64,000 nucleotides of DNA. Origin: an uncultured Acidobacteriaceae bacterium. GTDB taxonomy: Bacteria > Acidobacteriota > Terriglobia > Terriglobales > Acidobacteriaceae. Shown here piece after piece: positions 31,281-41,021 of the stretch. A model generated the notes under the pieces. The model saw only the letters and a program-made list of their open reading frames with translations. It did not search any database and was not told where the DNA came from. The DNA lies in NCBI GenBank assembly GCA_903849645.1, contig CAINJJ010000017.1, positions 37,400-101,399 of the forward strand, in the 5' to 3' direction. Made by a program: the position numbers and the translations under genes. How positions within the stretch are numbered: the first letter of the stretch is position 1; each line of letters opens with the position of its first letter.

Positions 31281-32270
31281 CTACCAGGCCAGAAGCTCAT
31301 CCCCCGAACCGGGCGACAAAAATCCCGCCGGAGCCACTGTCTCCCTCATCCCGCTTCCGGCGCACTCGATGGTCTCCGGACCCGCCGCCTTGGCTGCCGC
31401 CAGCGCCTGCTCCGCCTCGCGCAGCACCACCAGCGGCGACCGGCCCATGCTGCTGGCCACGCCAAAGCAGGCCGACATCCGAATCGCCGTCCCTTCCGCT
31501 ACAAAAAGCTGGCTGAACATCTCCGTCCTCATCCGCTCGGCCAGCATCACCGCGTTGATGCTGCTGCACCCTGGCAGCGCAAGCAGAAACTCGTCGTTGC
31601 CCACCCGGCCCATCAGGTCGTAGCTGCGCAGCAGGCGGGTTCCGCGCCCCGCCACCTGGCATAAAAGCTGATCGCAGGCGGCCGAGCCGAATTCCCCGTT
31701 CCAGTGGCTGAAGTCGTCAATATCAAACAGCACGATCGACAGCGAGCTCTTCCACCGCTGCGCCCGGTCGGTCTCGCAAAACAGAATCGAGAGCATGGCT
31801 TCGCGGTTGAGAAGCCCGGTCAGCCTGTCGGCGCGGGCATTCACCTGGGCCGTCTCCCGCAGGGCCTCGAGTTCGCGCGCCTGCCGGTAGCTCCGCAGCA
31901 CCGATTCCAGCCGCACCGCCAGAAACCCCGCCTCGATGGATTGCGGCAGAATATCGTGAATCACTCCCTCGGCCAGCCGATCGATCGCCGCCTGGGTCAC
32001 AGTGTCTGAAATCAGGACAATCGGAGACCGCCGCCCCGCCGCATGCGTGTGCACCAGCGCAAGCAACTGCCCCAACTCCATCCCCGGCAGCCGCGCATCC
32101 AGCAGGGCAATCGACGGCGCTTCAAGGGCGGTCAGCGCGGAAAGCGCAGCCTCGGCGGACAGACAGAACTCAACCCGCGCCCCGCCGGCGGCAAGCACCG
32201 GCTCAAAGGCCCCAAGCAGGGCGGGATCAGGCGAAGCAACCAGAACGAAAGAATCGGAAAGTGCAGGCAT
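31281..32270 (-). CDS. Response regulator with degenerate GGDEF domain
   Basis: 329 residues from ATG 32270 (GAGG nine bases upstream). Residues about 1-125 are a receiver-like domain: FVLVASPDPALLGAF, then IALLDARLPGMELG with a candidate phospho-Asp. A helix (RLESVLRSYRQARELEALRE) leads to a GGDEF domain starting RADRLTGLLNREAMLSILF, with FDIDDFSHWN and the active-site loop RVGNDEFLLAL. The loop reads GNDEF rather than GGDEF, and the usual LK/ND region is altered, so diguanylate cyclase activity is uncertain. It may act as a c-di-GMP or GTP-sensing regulator instead. It is not obviously in an operon. Confidence 0.82.
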   Translation of the reverse strand: MPALSDSFVLVASPDPALLGAFEPVLAAGGARVEFCLSAEAALSALTALEAPSIALLDARLPGMELGQLLALVHTHAAGRRSPIVLISDTVTQAAIDRLAEGVIHDILPQSIEAGFLAVRLESVLRSYRQARELEALRETAQVNARADRLTGLLNREAMLSILFCETDRAQRWKSSLSIVLFDIDDFSHWNGEFGSAACDQLLCQVAGRGTRLLRSYDLMGRVGNDEFLLALPGCSSINAVMLAERMRTEMFSQLFVAEGTAIRMSACFGVASSMGRSPLVVLREAEQALAAAKAAGPETIECAGSGMRETVAPAGFLSPGSGDELLAW

Positions 32271-32388
32271 GGTCAGCAACCTCGACAAAGGATGCATCGG
32301 CCATGGTTAGAAAACATTTAGAAATTGGCTCGGCATTTCTTGGCCCCGGCAAGTGACTTTGGAGTGAACCCTTCCCCGCCCCGAAGCC

Positions 32389-34422
32389 TCACAGCGCCGC
32401 CGTCGCTGAAGCATGGCTCGCCCCGTGCGCGGCGCCGTTCATCTCCTGGTCCTTGTACTGCAGCTCGTAGAGCTTCCAGTAGAGGCCGCGCTGCGCCAGC
32501 AGTTGCTGGTGTGTACCCATCTCCCGCAACTGCGCCTTGTGCATCACCAGGATGGTGTCGGCGCGCTGCACCGTGGAGAGGCGATGGGCGATCAGCACGC
32601 TGGTGCGGCCCTCGACCATCCGCTCCAGCGCGCCCCGGATGCGCAGTTCCGTATCCGTATCCACGCTTGAAGTGGCCTCGTCCAGGATCAGAATGCGCGG
32701 ATTGTAGGCCAGCGCCCTGGCAAAGTTGATGAGCTGCTTCTGCCCCGTCGACAGTGAGCTTCCCCGCTCCTGCACCCGCTCGTCAAAGTGGTTCGGGAGC
32801 GTCTCGATGAAGTCCAGTACATTTACGTCGCTGGCCGCCTGCCGCAGGGCGTCGGCGGTGATCGCCTCATTGCCCATGCGGATGTTCTCCGCGATGGTCC
32901 CCGAGAACAGGAACGGATCCTGCAGCACCACCGCAAAATGCCGGCGAAGATCGCCCAGGTCCAGCTCCCGCAGGTCCACGCCGTCCACCAGCACCTGCCC
33001 CGCGGTCACGTCGTAGAAGCGCATCATCAGGCTGGTCAGCGTGGTCTTGCCCGCGCCCGTGTGGCCCACAATCGCCACCGTCTGCCCCGGCTCCACGGTG
33101 AACGAGACGTTCTTCAATATCCACTCGATGCCGCCCATTGCAGCCAGCGCGGCGCCGTCCGGCGGCGTCCCCGAAGCCCTCCGCACCGCCTCCTGCTGCT
33201 CTTCGGTCAGCTTCTGATAGGTGAACCAGACATTGCGAAACTCGATCCGGTTGCTCCCGTCGCCCGCCTTCGGATGCGCCGGTGAAACAATCTCCGGAGC
33301 CGTATCCATCAGCTTGAATATGCGCTCGCAGGCCGCCATCGCCGCCTGCAAAATGTTGTACTTGTCGCTCAGATCCTGAATCGGCCGCCAGAACCGCTGC
33401 GAGTACTGGATGAACATCGTCAGCACGCCGAGCGTCACCGCACCGTTCAGCACCCCGAACCCGCCCCGCCAAATCACCAGCGCAATGGCCACCGCCGACA
33501 GCAACTCCACCGCCGGATAGTAGAGCGCATAGGCGAAGATCGTGTCCTTGAACGCGATCATGTGCAGCCGGTTCACGTCTTCAAAGTCCTTGTAGGCGCG
33601 CTCCTCGCGGTTGAACAGTTGCACCACGCTCATGCCCGAGATGTGTTCCTGGGTAAAGCTGTTGATGCGCGCAATGGCCGCGCGCACGCGCCGGTAGCTC
33701 TCCCGCACCGAGTCGCGGAACAGCCGCGTCACAATGAAAATCACCGGCAGCACCGCAAAGGCCAGCAGCGCCAGTCGCCAGTTGATCTTCAGCATCACCG
33801 CGGCCATGATCGTCAGGTTGAAAAAGTCGTCCACAATCGCCAGCACGCCGGCCGTGAACATCTCGTTGATCGCGTCCACATCCGAGGTCAGCCGCGTCAC
33901 CAGCCGCCCCACCGCGTGCGTATCAAAGAAACCGATGTGCATCCGCTGCATGTGGCGGAAGATGTCCCGGCGCAGATCGAACATCAGCTTCTGCCCGGTC
34001 CACTGCATCATGTACGTCTGCACGAACTCGAAGCCGTACGAACAGACCAGCACCCCCAGGTAGAGGGCCGCCAGCCGCGTAATCCCCGCCGCCGGATCGT
34101 CCGGCAGCAGATTCCTCGTCCAGTTGCTGCCGTTCAGCCAGTCCGTCAGCAGGCTGCCCGTGTGCCCCTTGACTACCCCCGGCGCCATGTAGCGGTCGAT
34201 CGCCACCATGGTCAGGTAAGGGCCCAGCACGTCGCACACCGACTTCAGGCTCACCGCCAGCGTCGAGATCGTCGCCTGAATCCAGTAAGGGCGCAGATAC
34301 CTGCCCAGCCGCCGGATCAGCCGGGAGTCGTAGACCTTGCCGACGGGGTCTTCGTCGGTCTTCTTTGTCTTGTTCTTCTCGTCGTCGGCCATCGGTCGGG
34401 TGGGCTGCGCTCCCTGTTCCAT
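32389..34422 (-). CDS. ABC exporter, fused permease and ATPase (MsbA/multidrug type)
   Basis: About 677 residues from ATG 34422; ATG 34392 is an alternative and neither has a strong ribosome site. An N-terminal charged segment leads to six membrane helices with the coupling helix region MQRMHIGFFDTHAVGRLVTR. The ATPase has Walker A GHTGAGKTT, Q-loop LQDPFLFSGTI, a signature that reads LSTGQ, Walker B RILILDEATSSVD and an H-loop AHRLST. About 30 extra residues (EEQQEAVRRASGTPPDG and following) interrupt the ATPase before Walker A. It would act as a homodimer or heterodimer exporting lipid or drug; no partner half-transporter is adjacent. Confidence 0.9.
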   Translation of the reverse strand: MEQGAQPTRPMADDEKNKTKKTDEDPVGKVYDSRLIRRLGRYLRPYWIQATISTLAVSLKSVCDVLGPYLTMVAIDRYMAPGVVKGHTGSLLTDWLNGSNWTRNLLPDDPAAGITRLAALYLGVLVCSYGFEFVQTYMMQWTGQKLMFDLRRDIFRHMQRMHIGFFDTHAVGRLVTRLTSDVDAINEMFTAGVLAIVDDFFNLTIMAAVMLKINWRLALLAFAVLPVIFIVTRLFRDSVRESYRRVRAAIARINSFTQEHISGMSVVQLFNREERAYKDFEDVNRLHMIAFKDTIFAYALYYPAVELLSAVAIALVIWRGGFGVLNGAVTLGVLTMFIQYSQRFWRPIQDLSDKYNILQAAMAACERIFKLMDTAPEIVSPAHPKAGDGSNRIEFRNVWFTYQKLTEEQQEAVRRASGTPPDGAALAAMGGIEWILKNVSFTVEPGQTVAIVGHTGAGKTTLTSLMMRFYDVTAGQVLVDGVDLRELDLGDLRRHFAVVLQDPFLFSGTIAENIRMGNEAITADALRQAASDVNVLDFIETLPNHFDERVQERGSSLSTGQKQLINFARALAYNPRILILDEATSSVDTDTELRIRGALERMVEGRTSVLIAHRLSTVQRADTILVMHKAQLREMGTHQQLLAQRGLYWKLYELQYKDQEMNGAAHGASHASATAAL

Positions 34423-34489
34423 TGTACGGGGTGGGCAGAGGCGGCAGTTCTCCCCGGCTGCTATCATTTTCTTCTGGAGATGCTCGGCG

Positions 34490-34750
34490 ATGTTCGCAGA
34501 CCGGCAAAGGCGGGGATGGATACTGATTGCGGCCATCGCAATCGGCATCGCCCTTGTCTGCCTGCTGGTTCCGCAAACCCACTCCGGCAGCGGGCCGGAT
34601 TTGCTGGCCATCCTGCCCCTCCTCTTCGCGGGGGTCATCTCCCCGCTGAGCCTGCTGGCGCCGCTGACGCTTGCCTACGTTGGCCGCACGCCCGACGCCC
34701 CGGTTCTTCCCGCTTCCTTCCAGCGTCCGCCTCCCTTCACCCGCGCATAG
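34490..34750 (+). CDS. Small membrane protein, function unknown
   Basis: 86 residues from ATG 34490, with GGAG about 11 bases upstream. Two hydrophobic segments are visible: GWILIAAIAIGIALVCLLV and DLLAILPLLFAGVISPLSLL. The C-terminus is short and Pro-rich (FQRPPPFTRA). I recognise no family. It is divergent from the ABC exporter, whose start lies about 67 bases away, so the two may share a regulatory region. Confidence 0.6.
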   Translation: MFADRQRRGWILIAAIAIGIALVCLLVPQTHSGSGPDLLAILPLLFAGVISPLSLLAPLTLAYVGRTPDAPVLPASFQRPPPFTRA

Positions 34751-34849
34751 CCCCTTCTGAAGCGGTCCTGCAGTTCAGGGCAGTTCTTCCCGCCTTGCCT
34801 CCGCGACCCATCCCTTCCAGAAGTTCCAGCTGTTTCCAGCGGGGTGTTC

Positions 34850-35200
34850 ATGCACGTGGATGTTCTTTCTCTCTTGAGCCTGTTTTCGGCGGCTCCCTTT
34901 GCCGCGATTGTGCTCATTCTGGTGGTTCAGCGGGCGCAGCGCGCTCGCTGGGTCCGCACGACGCGGACAGGTCGCCGGCTCTTCGGCATTCAGCCTTCCG
35001 CCGTCGGGCTGAGCATGGCTTTTCTCTTCCTGCAGGCCTTCTGGCGGCCCAGCATGGCTCATGCAATCGAGGTTCGCCGCCAAATCGAGGTCGAAGAAGA
35101 CGATGAGGGGGACCCGGAGTCGCCCACCCGGCAACTGAATCGTCAGTTGCGCCGTATTCGCAGGGGCGAGCGGCTGGAGCGGCTGATATTGCGGCTTTGA
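34850..35200 (+). CDS. Small membrane protein with charged C-terminal tail, function unknown
   Basis: 116 residues if ATG 34850 is used (a GTG two codons earlier is possible). There are two hydrophobic helices (SLLSLFSAAPFAAIVLILVV and VGLSMAFLFLQAFWRP), a basic loop between them, an acidic patch (EVEEDDEGDPES) and a basic C-terminus rich in Arg (RRIRRGERLERLILRL). The downstream gene is secA, 118 bases away on the same strand. Family unknown; the composition fits a real protein. Confidence 0.6.
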   Translation: MHVDVLSLLSLFSAAPFAAIVLILVVQRAQRARWVRTTRTGRRLFGIQPSAVGLSMAFLFLQAFWRPSMAHAIEVRRQIEVEEDDEGDPESPTRQLNRQLRRIRRGERLERLILRL

Positions 35201-35317
35201 GACCGCGCATGGCCTCCTCTTTCGGGCTCCGCCCGCGCCACACACCCGCTTCCCCGCGCCGGCCCCGCGGAGCGAACGCGCAACCTTCACCATTTACACT
35301 GGTAAACGGAGATTCCT

Positions 35318-38300
35318 GTGTTTTTTGATAAAGCTCTCACAAAGATTTTCGGCACTGCCAATGAACGGCTCATCAAGCGCCTTATGCCTGTTGTGGCCCT
35401 CATCAACGCCCTGGAAGAAGACACCAAACGGCTCACCGACGACGAACTGCGCGCAAAAACAGTCGAGTTCCGCGCTCGCATCGCCGCCCGGCTTGAGGGC
35501 ATTACCGACGCCGACGCGGTCAAGGCCGCCGAAAAAGAGGCCCTCGACGAGATCCTCCCCGAGGCCTTTGCCGTGGTGCGCGAGGCCGGCTGGCGCGCCG
35601 TAAAAATGCGCCATTTCGACGTCCAGTTGATCGGCGGCATGGTCCTCCATCAGGGCAAGATCAGCGAAATGAAGACCGGCGAAGGAAAAACCCTGGTCGC
35701 CACCCTCGCCTGCTACCTCAACGCCCTCGCCGGCCATGGCGTCCATGTGGTCACGGTCAACGACTACCTGGCCAAGCGCGACGCCGAGTGGATGGGCAAG
35801 ATCTACGAGTTCCTCGGACTCTCGGTCGGCGTCATCGTCCATGACCTCGACGACTCCGAACGCCGCGCCGCCTACGCCGCCGACATCACCTACGGGACCA
35901 ACAACGAGTTTGGCTTCGACTACCTGCGCGACAACATGAAATTTGAGATAAAAGACTGCGTCCAGCGCGGGCACTATCACGCCATCGTGGACGAAGTCGA
36001 CTCCATCCTCATCGACGAGGCGCGCACCCCGCTCATCATCTCCGGACCCACCGACCAGACCACCGACAAGTACGCCCGCGTGCGCAAATTCGTCCCCGAC
36101 CTCGTGCTCGGCGAGGAGGTCGAGTACAGCGACCACAAGCGTCAGGCGGAGCTCGGCATCGAGCTGGCCGAGGGCCAGAAATACTTCTCCGGCGACTACA
36201 TCGTCGACGAGAAGCAGCGCACCATCGGCGTCACCGACGAGGGCTGGATCACCATCGAAAAGTACCTCGGCATCGACAACATCGCCGACGCCGAAAACTG
36301 GGAGCTCAAGCACTATGTGGAGACGGCCATCAAGGCCCACGCCCTCTACAAGCGCGACGTGGAATACGTGGTCAAGGACGGCGAGGTCATCATCGTCGAT
36401 ACCTTCACCGGACGCCTCATGCCCGGCCGCCGCTGGAGCGATGGACTCCACCAGTCCATCGAAGCCAAGGAAGGCGTCACCATCCGCAAGGAAGACCAGA
36501 CGCTGGCCACCATCACCTTCCAGAACTACTTCCGCCTCTATCGCAAGCTGAGCGGCATGACCGGCACCGCCGAGACCGAGGCTGCCGAATTCGAGAAGAT
36601 CTACAAGCTTGAGATCGTCGTGATTCCCACCAACAAGCCCATGCTCCGGGCTGAGAATCCCGACGTCGTCTATCGCACCGAAAAGGAAAAATACAAGGCG
36701 GTAGCCGACGACATCGCCCTCCTGCACGAGGCCAAGCAGCCCGTCCTGGTCGGCACCACCTCCATCGAAAAGTCCGAGCGCCTCTCCGCCATTCTCGCCC
36801 GCAAGGGCGTCAAGCACGTCGTGCTCAACGCCAAGTTCCACGAGCGCGAAGCGGAGATCGTGGCCCAGGCCGGACGCCTCGGCATGGTCACCATCTCCAC
36901 CAACATGGCCGGCCGCGGCACCGATATTCTGCTCGGCGGCAACCCCGAGTTCATGGCCCGCCAGGAACTCGTCAAAAAGAACCGCGCCCGCGCCATCAGC
37001 GTGGCCGAGGGGGCCATCAACCCCATGGCCCCGGCCGGCTTCCAGCGCTTCTACTACCAGGGCCAGGAGTTCGAGATCGCCGAGCCCGAGTGGGCCGAGG
37101 TCTTCAAGGTCCACGCCGAGACGGCACGGGTAGACCACGAAAAGGTGATCGCCGCCGGCGGCCTCTTCATCCTGGGCACCGAGCGCCACGAGTCGCGGCG
37201 CATTGACAACCAGTTGCGGGGCCGCGCCGGCCGCCAGGGCGACCCCGGCGCCTCGCGCTTCTACCTCTCGCTTGAAGACGACCTCATGCGCATCTTCGCC
37301 AAGCAGTGGGTCAGCACCCTGCTCGAGCGGCTCGGCATGGAAGAGGGCGTCCCCATCGAGTCCAAGATGATCTCCAACCGCATCGAAGCCGCCCAGAAGG
37401 CCGTCGAAGCGCAGAACTTCGAATCCAGAAAGCACCTGCTCGAGTACGACGACGTGATGAACAAGCAGCGCGAGGCCGTCTACGGACTGCGCCGCCAGTT
37501 GCTCGAGGGCGTCGACCAGCGCGAGCTCATCCTCGAAGACTACGTCGGCGGCATCCTCAGCACCCTGCTTGACGAGTGCGCCGGCGAGAAGGTCCGCCCC
37601 GACCAGTGGAACCTCAAGGGGCTTGAAGACAAGCTGGGTGACCACTTCGGCATCAGCATGAAAAACGAGGGAATCCAGGCAACCGAACTGGCCCGCCACG
37701 AACTCGGCGAGGCCATCTTCGAGCGCCTCAAGGCCCAGTACGAAGCCAAGGAAAGAATCCTCGGCGCCGACACCATGCGCTATCACGAGCGGATGGTCAT
37801 GTTGAGCGTCATCGACGGCCTGTGGAAAGAGCATCTGCTCTCCATGGACCATCTCAAGGAGGGCATCGGCCTGCGCGGCTATGCGCAGCAGGACCCGCTT
37901 GTGGCCTACAAGCGCGAGTCCTATGACATGTTTGAAGCCATGATGCTCAAGTTCCAGGAAGATACGGTCCGGTTCCTCTTCCGCATGCAGATCCTGGGAC
38001 CCGACGGGCAGCCGGTCGATGCCGCGCCCAGGCCCAATCGCGTCGTCCCCAAGGCCCCGCCGGTCGCCAGCGCCTCGCAGGAGCCTCTTACGCTGGAGGG
38101 CGCAAGCCTGACTGCCCCGCGCGGCGAAATCTCCCTGCCCACCCGCCAGGCATCCACCACCATCGACGCCCTCGAGAAAGAGTTCCACCGCAAAAAGCAG
38201 CGGGAACTGGAGGCCGCCAGCATGGCCGGAGCAGGAGACGCCAGCCAGCCCACCCAGCGCCGCACCGGCGAAAAGGTGGGCCGCAACGACCCCTGCCCCT

Positions 38301-38347
38301 GCGGCTCAGGCAAAAAGTTCAAAAAGTGCCACGGCGCAGAGAAGTAG
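35318..38347 (+). CDS. secA: Preprotein translocase ATPase SecA
   Basis: 1009 residues from a GTG start; GGAGA lies six bases upstream. The ATPase drives Sec-dependent export through SecYEG. Walker A is [11 protein letters not shown]; the DEAD-type motif is [25 protein letters not shown] and [15 protein letters not shown] belong to the second helicase domain. The C-terminal zinc motif [19 protein letters not shown] is present and would contact SecB or the ribosome. Length is on the long side but normal for this phylum. A 9-bp stem-loop follows the gene. Confidence 0.98.
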   Translation: MFFDKALTKIFGTANERLIKRLMPVVALINALEEDTKRLTDDELRAKTVEFRARIAARLEGITDADAVKAAEKEALDEILPEAFAVVREAGWRAVKMRHFDVQLIGGMVLHQGKISEMKTGEGKTLVATLACYLNALAGHGVHVVTVNDYLAKRDAEWMGKIYEFLGLSVGVIVHDLDDSERRAAYAADITYGTNNEFGFDYLRDNMKFEIKDCVQRGHYHAIVDEVDSILIDEARTPLIISGPTDQTTDKYARVRKFVPDLVLGEEVEYSDHKRQAELGIELAEGQKYFSGDYIVDEKQRTIGVTDEGWITIEKYLGIDNIADAENWELKHYVETAIKAHALYKRDVEYVVKDGEVIIVDTFTGRLMPGRRWSDGLHQSIEAKEGVTIRKEDQTLATITFQNYFRLYRKLSGMTGTAETEAAEFEKIYKLEIVVIPTNKPMLRAENPDVVYRTEKEKYKAVADDIALLHEAKQPVLVGTTSIEKSERLSAILARKGVKHVVLNAKFHEREAEIVAQAGRLGMVTISTNMAGRGTDILLGGNPEFMARQELVKKNRARAISVAEGAINPMAPAGFQRFYYQGQEFEIAEPEWAEVFKVHAETARVDHEKVIAAGGLFILGTERHESRRIDNQLRGRAGRQGDPGASRFYLSLEDDLMRIFAKQWVSTLLERLGMEEGVPIESKMISNRIEAAQKAVEAQNFESRKHLLEYDDVMNKQREAVYGLRRQLLEGVDQRELILEDYVGGILSTLLDECAGEKVRPDQWNLKGLEDKLGDHFGISMKNEGIQATELARHELGEAIFERLKAQYEAKERILGADTMRYHERMVMLSVIDGLWKEHLLSMDHLKEGIGLRGYAQQDPLVAYKRESYDMFEAMMLKFQEDTVRFLFRMQILGPDGQPVDAAPRPNRVVPKAPPVASASQEPLTLEGASLTAPRGEISLPTRQASTTIDALEKEFHRKKQRELEAASMAGAGDASQPTQRRTGEKVGRNDPCPCGSGKKFKKCHGAEK

Positions 38348-38366
38348 CTCACCAATCAGCCGCTAG

Positions 38367-38406
38367 ACACGCGAGGGCGGGGGAGGCTTCCCGCCCTCTG
38401 CCGTGT
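38367..38406 (+). terminator. Stem-loop terminator after secA
   Basis: GAGGGCGGG (38373-38381) pairs with CCCGCCCTC (38390-38398) across an eight-base loop. A second helix is possible between ACACG (38367-38371) and CGTGT (38402-38406). No T-tract follows, so it is a stable hairpin with terminator-like position rather than a classical intrinsic terminator. Confidence 0.55.
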
Positions 38407-38442
38407 GCGGGCGCTACAAGATGGCCCGCAAACCCGCCCTGA

Positions 38443-38808
38443 CTACTGGCTGAGTCCGAAGTTCACTTCCACTTCTACCGTTGAGCCGGCCGCCGCGGGC
38501 GCGAACTTCCATTTGCGCACCGCGTCTTCAGCCGCCGGCGCCAGCATACGGTTGCCGCTTACGGTCTTCACGTCGGCCACCTTCCCATCCGGATCGACGA
38601 TGGCCTCCAAGTGGACAGCGCCCGTGATCTTCATGCGCTTGGCAATCTCCGGATAAATGGGCGCAACCCGCATCTTGACCGCCCGGTCCTCGACCCCTTT
38701 GGCTGGCATGGCCAGGATCACGATCAGCGCCAGCGCCGCCGCCTGCATCCCTCGCGCCGCACCGGCGCGCAAGCTGTTGGGACGAAACTCAAACCAAGTC
38801 ATCTTCAT
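38443..38808 (-). CDS. TonB C-terminal domain protein (small energy-transducer-like)
   Basis: 121 residues from ATG 38808, with AGGGGAGCG immediately upstream. A hydrophobic segment (GMQAAALALIVILAMP) anchors it or acts as a signal. The rest is a TonB C-terminal fold: IYPEIAKRMKITGAVHLEAI, DPDGKVADVKTVSGNRMLAP and AVRKWKFAPA. Unlike true TonB it lacks a long proline-rich spacer, so it may be a periplasmic accessory. Relatives are numerous in Acidobacteriota. No ExbB/ExbD genes are near. Confidence 0.85.
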   Translation of the reverse strand: MKMTWFEFRPNSLRAGAARGMQAAALALIVILAMPAKGVEDRAVKMRVAPIYPEIAKRMKITGAVHLEAIVDPDGKVADVKTVSGNRMLAPAAEDAVRKWKFAPAAAGSTVEVEVNFGLSQ

Positions 38809-38947
38809 CGCTCCCCTGAGACCTTCGTGATCTCAATGGGGTTATCGGCGGCGCCCAAAAAATTCGAGCACAAATTCATGGGCCCTGATTACCATCGGAA
38901 TCCCTGGGCTCGGCGCCTTCGCTGCCCGCGTTGCACGGGCGGCTCAT

Positions 38948-39532
38948 TCAATCCGCGACAAGCCCCCGCGCGCACGCGGCAAACGTCAGGTCCTGCGCCG
39001 CAGAGCCATGCTGCTCCCGCCACTGGTCAAACAGGCGGCCATAGCTCAAAGTGCTGTACTGTGCGGGGTCAACACCCAGCTTTGCCGCCGCGCGGTCAAT
39101 CCACCCGGCTGTACCTTCCAGTTCGGCATAGTTGCCGATGGGCGTCTCATCCACCACGCAATGACCCTCGCCGTCGGCCCACTCGGTACGCCATTTCTCA
39201 TAGCGAAAGGCAGGAACCAGGCCCAGCGAGAGAAATATCCCTGCCAGTGCGTCGCCGTCCGCCACCTCGGTCTCCGTCTCAATCCGGTGCTTGTGGCGGT
39301 CTTCGCCAGGGCCCGCATCAGGCAGGCGTTTGTGTGTCACCGTCCAGCGCCCGGCATAGGACCGGATGCGCAAAATCTCCGTGCGCGCCCGCATCTGCCG
39401 CGTGGGCGTGTCGTAGAGAACATTGCTCTCAAACGACCGTGGCGTCTGCACGGCAAACCCAGCCGCTGTCAGCCGCTGCGCCAGCCCGGCCAGGTCGTCC
39501 ACGCTGAATTTGATCTCGGTTTCAACAGGCAT
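38948..39532 (-). CDS. CYTH-domain protein (class IV adenylate cyclase / triphosphatase family)
   Basis: 194 residues. The ExExK signature of the CYTH tunnel fold is at the N-terminus (VETEIKF). Other tunnel residues fit: ILRIRSYAGRWTVTHKRL, HRIETETEV, FRYEKWRTEW and VVDETPIGNYAELEG. The family binds triphosphate groups: CyaB-type adenylate cyclases, inorganic triphosphatases and thiamine triphosphatases. Which activity applies cannot be decided from sequence. It is divergent from the Sua5 gene, 60 bases away. Confidence 0.85.
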   Translation of the reverse strand: MPVETEIKFSVDDLAGLAQRLTAAGFAVQTPRSFESNVLYDTPTRQMRARTEILRIRSYAGRWTVTHKRLPDAGPGEDRHKHRIETETEVADGDALAGIFLSLGLVPAFRYEKWRTEWADGEGHCVVDETPIGNYAELEGTAGWIDRAAAKLGVDPAQYSTLSYGRLFDQWREQHGSAAQDLTFAACARGLVAD

Positions 39533-39592
39533 CGTAAGCAGCGAGTATACGGCAGGTGGCCCGCGTCACCCATTTGAGGCGACAATGAAAGG

Positions 39593-40642
39593 GTGAAGAC
39601 CCTCCGCCTCGCCATCGACCCCGCACACCTCGACACGCCCGCGGCCCGCGAGGCTCTCGATCAGGCCGCCGCCATCCTCCGCGCCGGCGGCCTCGTCGCC
39701 CTGCCCACTGAGACCGTTTACGGCCTGGGCGCCAATGCTCTGGACTCAGCCGCGGTGGCGCGCATCTTTGAGGCTAAGCAGCGCCCCGCCTGGGACCCGG
39801 TCATTGTGCATATCGCCAGTGAAGCCATGCTCCATGGGCTGGTCGCCACCATTCCCGAGGCCGCCCGCAAGCTGATGGCCGCCTTCTGGCCCGGCCCCCT
39901 CACCCTTCTCCTGCCCCGCACCGCCGCAGTCCCCGATGCGGTCACGGCCGGTCGGCCGCTCGTCGGCGTGCGCATGCCCGCCCACCCCGTCGCTCTCGAA
40001 CTCATCCGCCTTGCCGGCGTCCCCGTAGCCGCGCCCTCCGCCAACCTCTTCGGCCACATCAGCCCCACCACCGCCGCCCATGTGCTCCAGGATCTCGACG
40101 GCCGCATCGATGCCGTGCTCGACGCCGGGCCGGCCGAGCATGGCGTCGAGTCCACCGTCATCGATCCCTGCCAGAGCCCCATGGTCATCTACCGCCCCGG
40201 CGCCATTACCACTGTCCAGATTCGAGACACAGCCGGAGCCGTCGAGCTCTACCAGCCCGCCGGGACGCTCCTTGAAACCCCGCGCGAGGCCCTCCCCTCC
40301 CCCGGTGTCGGCCTGCGCCACTATGCGCCCAGGGCCCGCCTCATCCTCGTCGAGACCCCGGAGGCATCGCTCTCCGCGCGCCTCACCGCGGCCATCGCCG
40401 CCTGCGCAGGCGAATGGGTGGGCGTGATGCTGCCCACGGGCGTTCCTGCGCCCGTTGCCGCTGCCGCTGTCTTTGACTGGGGAAGATGGGATGCCCCGGA
40501 GGAGTTGGCCCACGAACTCTACTCCGGCCTGCGCGCCCTCGATGCGGAAGGATGTTCCGTGATCGTGTGCCCGCTGCCTCCAGCCGAGGGCCTTGGCGCG
40601 GCCATTCGCGACAGGCTCTTCAAGGCTGGCAGCAAGAACTGA
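39593..40642 (+). CDS. L-threonylcarbamoyladenylate synthase (Sua5 type)
   Basis: 349 residues from GTG 39593. The YrdC fold covers about residues 15-210: GGLVALPTETVYGLGANALD, FEAKQRPAWDPVIVHI, FWPGPLTLLLPRTA and VGVRMPAHPVALELI, followed by APSANLFGHISPTTA. The C-terminal part, GVGLRHYAPRARLILVETPE onward, is the extra Sua5 domain, so this is the long form, not TsaC. It makes threonylcarbamoyl-AMP from Thr, bicarbonate and ATP for t6A37 in tRNA, upstream of TsaB and TsaD. Confidence 0.93.
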   Translation: MKTLRLAIDPAHLDTPAAREALDQAAAILRAGGLVALPTETVYGLGANALDSAAVARIFEAKQRPAWDPVIVHIASEAMLHGLVATIPEAARKLMAAFWPGPLTLLLPRTAAVPDAVTAGRPLVGVRMPAHPVALELIRLAGVPVAAPSANLFGHISPTTAAHVLQDLDGRIDAVLDAGPAEHGVESTVIDPCQSPMVIYRPGAITTVQIRDTAGAVELYQPAGTLLETPREALPSPGVGLRHYAPRARLILVETPEASLSARLTAAIAACAGEWVGVMLPTGVPAPVAAAAVFDWGRWDAPEELAHELYSGLRALDAEGCSVIVCPLPPAEGLGAAIRDRLFKAGSKN

Positions 40643-40646
40643 CCCC

Positions 40647-41021
40647 TCAGGAAGCCGGCTGCTGGCCCGAGTCGCCCACTTTGTACATATATTTGATCGC
40701 CGTCTTGTAGATCAGCGTCTTCTGACGCCCGCGCACCTTGAGGCTGTGCCGGTCATACCACTCGATGACCCCCTCGATCTGCTCTCCGTCCGCCAGCACA
40801 ATCACCATCACCGTCTGCGACTGGATCTGCTTCTGCAGATAGAAAAGCTCCGCCTGGCGCTGCGCCAGGTCCTGCTCAATGGGCGCAGGCTGCAGCCGGA
40901 AGGGAAACTGCGAATGGGGCAAGGACCGGCTCCGAACCTGCACTGCGGGAGCCGTCAGGGTGTGCGTAGGCACTGCGGGGACTGCCTTGCCGACGCCGGT
41001 CAAAGTTGCTGTAGAGTTCAT
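40647..41021 (-). CDS. hfq: Hfq-like RNA chaperone with long N-terminal extension
   Basis: 124 residues from ATG 41021, with GGGAGG nine bases upstream. The second half is an Sm fold: LQKQIQSQTVMVIVLADGEQ, then IEGVIEWYDRHSLKVRG and the Sm2 strand LIYKTAIKYMYK. This corresponds to the Hfq YKHAI motif, with Thr replacing the usual His. About 60 extra N-terminal residues (Pro/Thr-rich, then RLQPAPIEQDLAQRQAELFY) precede the Sm core. Canonical Hfq binds sRNA and mRNA as a hexamer. It converges with the Sua5 gene. The Hfq assignment is good; ligand binding is uncertain because of the altered key residue. Confidence 0.78.
   Translation of the reverse strand: MNSTATLTGVGKAVPAVPTHTLTAPAVQVRSRSLPHSQFPFRLQPAPIEQDLAQRQAELFYLQKQIQSQTVMVIVLADGEQIEGVIEWYDRHSLKVRGRQKTLIYKTAIKYMYKVGDSGQQPAS

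Noticed and set aside
31103..31516. Proline-rich plus-strand frame in the spacer before the GGDEF gene
   Set aside because: Overlaps the real gene on the other strand and consists of low-complexity Pro/Arg sequence without a ribosome site.
35294..38188. Long minus-strand frame opposite secA
   Set aside because: Shadow of secA; rich in Gly, Val and Leu with no domain.
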